Of a DNA stretch of 5,968 nt, positions 5,527 through 5,968 are shown piece by piece. Origin of the DNA: CAYOLL01 sp964404765 [NCBI: uncultured Gemmatimonadota bacterium]. Lineage in GTDB: Bacteria; 4572-55. Positions within the stretch are counted from its first letter, which is position 1. Each line of letters starts with the position of its first letter. Under the pieces are notes generated by a model, which was not told the origin of the DNA, did no database searches, and saw only the letters and a program-made list of their open reading frames with translations. The DNA is taken from positions 1-5,968 of the forward strand of contig CAYOLL010000277.1 in NCBI GenBank assembly GCA_964404765.1, in the 5' to 3' direction. Made by a program: the position numbers and the translations under genes.

Positions 5527-5880
5527 TCAACTACCGAACAAAGAAGAGAAAAAACCTTTACTTTCGCGAGGATTTTGCGTCAGAAACTCTATTCCCTTTA
5601 TTCCCTTTATGCACCATGTTTGGTAAGAGTAATTTACGAAACAGTTTCTTGATACGCTGCACTCGATAAATGTAGTAAGTCCACCCATAAATTCGTAAAA
5701 TTTCATGCTAAGATCAAGAATCTCTTTGAATCGTTTATCGCCGAGAGAACCTATGTATTCCTCTGTCATGTAAAGTGAAGGCTCATCACCTCTTGCTTCA
5801 CACTGCGCTTTAAATTTGGTGCAATGTAAAGTCAATTCCAGAAAATCGGCGGCGTTGGTTCTTTTTAACAGTTCATCCAT
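5527..5880 (-). CDS. Hypothetical soluble protein of 117 residues
   Basis: I do not recognise this protein. It is mixed in composition, with acidic and helical character in the first half (DELLKRTNAADFLELTLHC; RFKEILDLSMKFYEFMGGL), several cysteines (C20, C27, C74 and C80 among others) and a short tail FFSSLFGS. No membrane helix or signal peptide is apparent. The residue mix looks like real protein and no competing frame covers it. There is no good ribosome site before the ATG at 5880: the upstream bases are an A-run followed by ATCCGCATCCAAA. It ends 38 bases before the antitoxin start, so the two may be cotranscribed. It could be cassette cargo, but no attC-like site is evident at its 3' end. 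Confidence 0.5.
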   Translation of the reverse strand: MDELLKRTNAADFLELTLHCTKFKAQCEARGDEPSLYMTEEYIGSLGDKRFKEILDLSMKFYEFMGGLTTFIECSVSRNCFVNYSYQTWCIKGIKGIEFLTQNPRESKGFFSSLFGS

Positions 5881-5917
5881 TTTGGATGCGGATTCTTTTT
5901 TTTGTAGCTACTTACCC

Positions 5918-5968
5918 TTACGTTCGCGCATTTTTCGCACGGCTTTTCAAATTAGCGATTACCCGTGT
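5918..5968 (-). CDS. Possible C-terminal end of a gene entering the window
   Basis: One minus-strand frame is open from the window edge to a TAA at 5918-5920 and encodes a basic tail ending KSRAKNART. The other two frames stop within 15 bases of the edge. Seventeen codons are too few to judge; it may be chance. Confidence 0.2.
   Translation of the reverse strand, partial: TRVIANLKSRAKNART

Noticed and set aside
1-5968. CRISPR array, tRNA or rRNA genes
   Set aside because: No regularly spaced short direct repeats, and no tRNA cloverleaf or rRNA segment, were seen. The repeated hairpins are too few and too far apart for a CRISPR.

Overview
The window is bacterial DNA of moderate GC content. 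All well-supported genes are on the minus strand, so biological order runs from high to low coordinates. No marker fixes the taxon. The mix of an Rpn-type nuclease, an antitoxin with a broken PIN toxin, cassette-like boundaries and a large ATPase-TPR protein suits an environmental or uncultured bacterium, but that is only an impression.

Layout in the direction of transcription. (1) At 5918-5968 there may be the C-terminal tail of a gene entering the window. (2) At 5527-5880 is an unrecognised 117-residue soluble protein. (3) At 5195-5488 is a DUF104 (AF2212-like) antitoxin, with a GTGA overlap to a PIN toxin that has lost its middle (5014-5198). (4) At 3980-4807 is an Rpn/PDDEXK_2 family nuclease. 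(5) At 3616-3979 is a gene-free stretch with a promoter-hairpin leader and a GC-rich strip. (6) At 3280-3615 is a small three-helix membrane protein, followed at 3171-3224 by a well-formed integron attC site. (7) At 2351-3121 is ribonuclease III (rnc). (8) At 172-2202 is a STAND-like ATPase with a TPR tail, behind its own promoter at the end of rnc. Bases 1-171 hold no convincing gene and no terminator that I can see.

The segment from about 3171 to 5520 looks like a small cassette-like accessory island set directly upstream of rnc. Three observations support this. The attC site at 3171-3224 has the R''/spacer/L''/loop/L'/spacer/R' plan, including an extrahelical G. The Rpn gene and the PIN remnant end in, or just before, an identical 18-base sequence containing GCTAAC; in Rpn its TAA is the stop codon. 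Unrelated genes are preceded by the same leader: TTGACTTT, exactly 18 bases, an ATTAGACC...GGTCTAAT hairpin, a T-run and, in two copies, a strong GGAGGT. No integrase gene is in the window, so this could be the far end of an integron, an integrase-less attC cluster, or an array of another mobile unit.

The most noteworthy points are the shared leader-and-boundary architecture around unrelated genes, the 16-base direct repeat flanking the attC cassette, the toxin deletion beside an intact antitoxin, and the effector-less STAND-TPR protein downstream of rnc.
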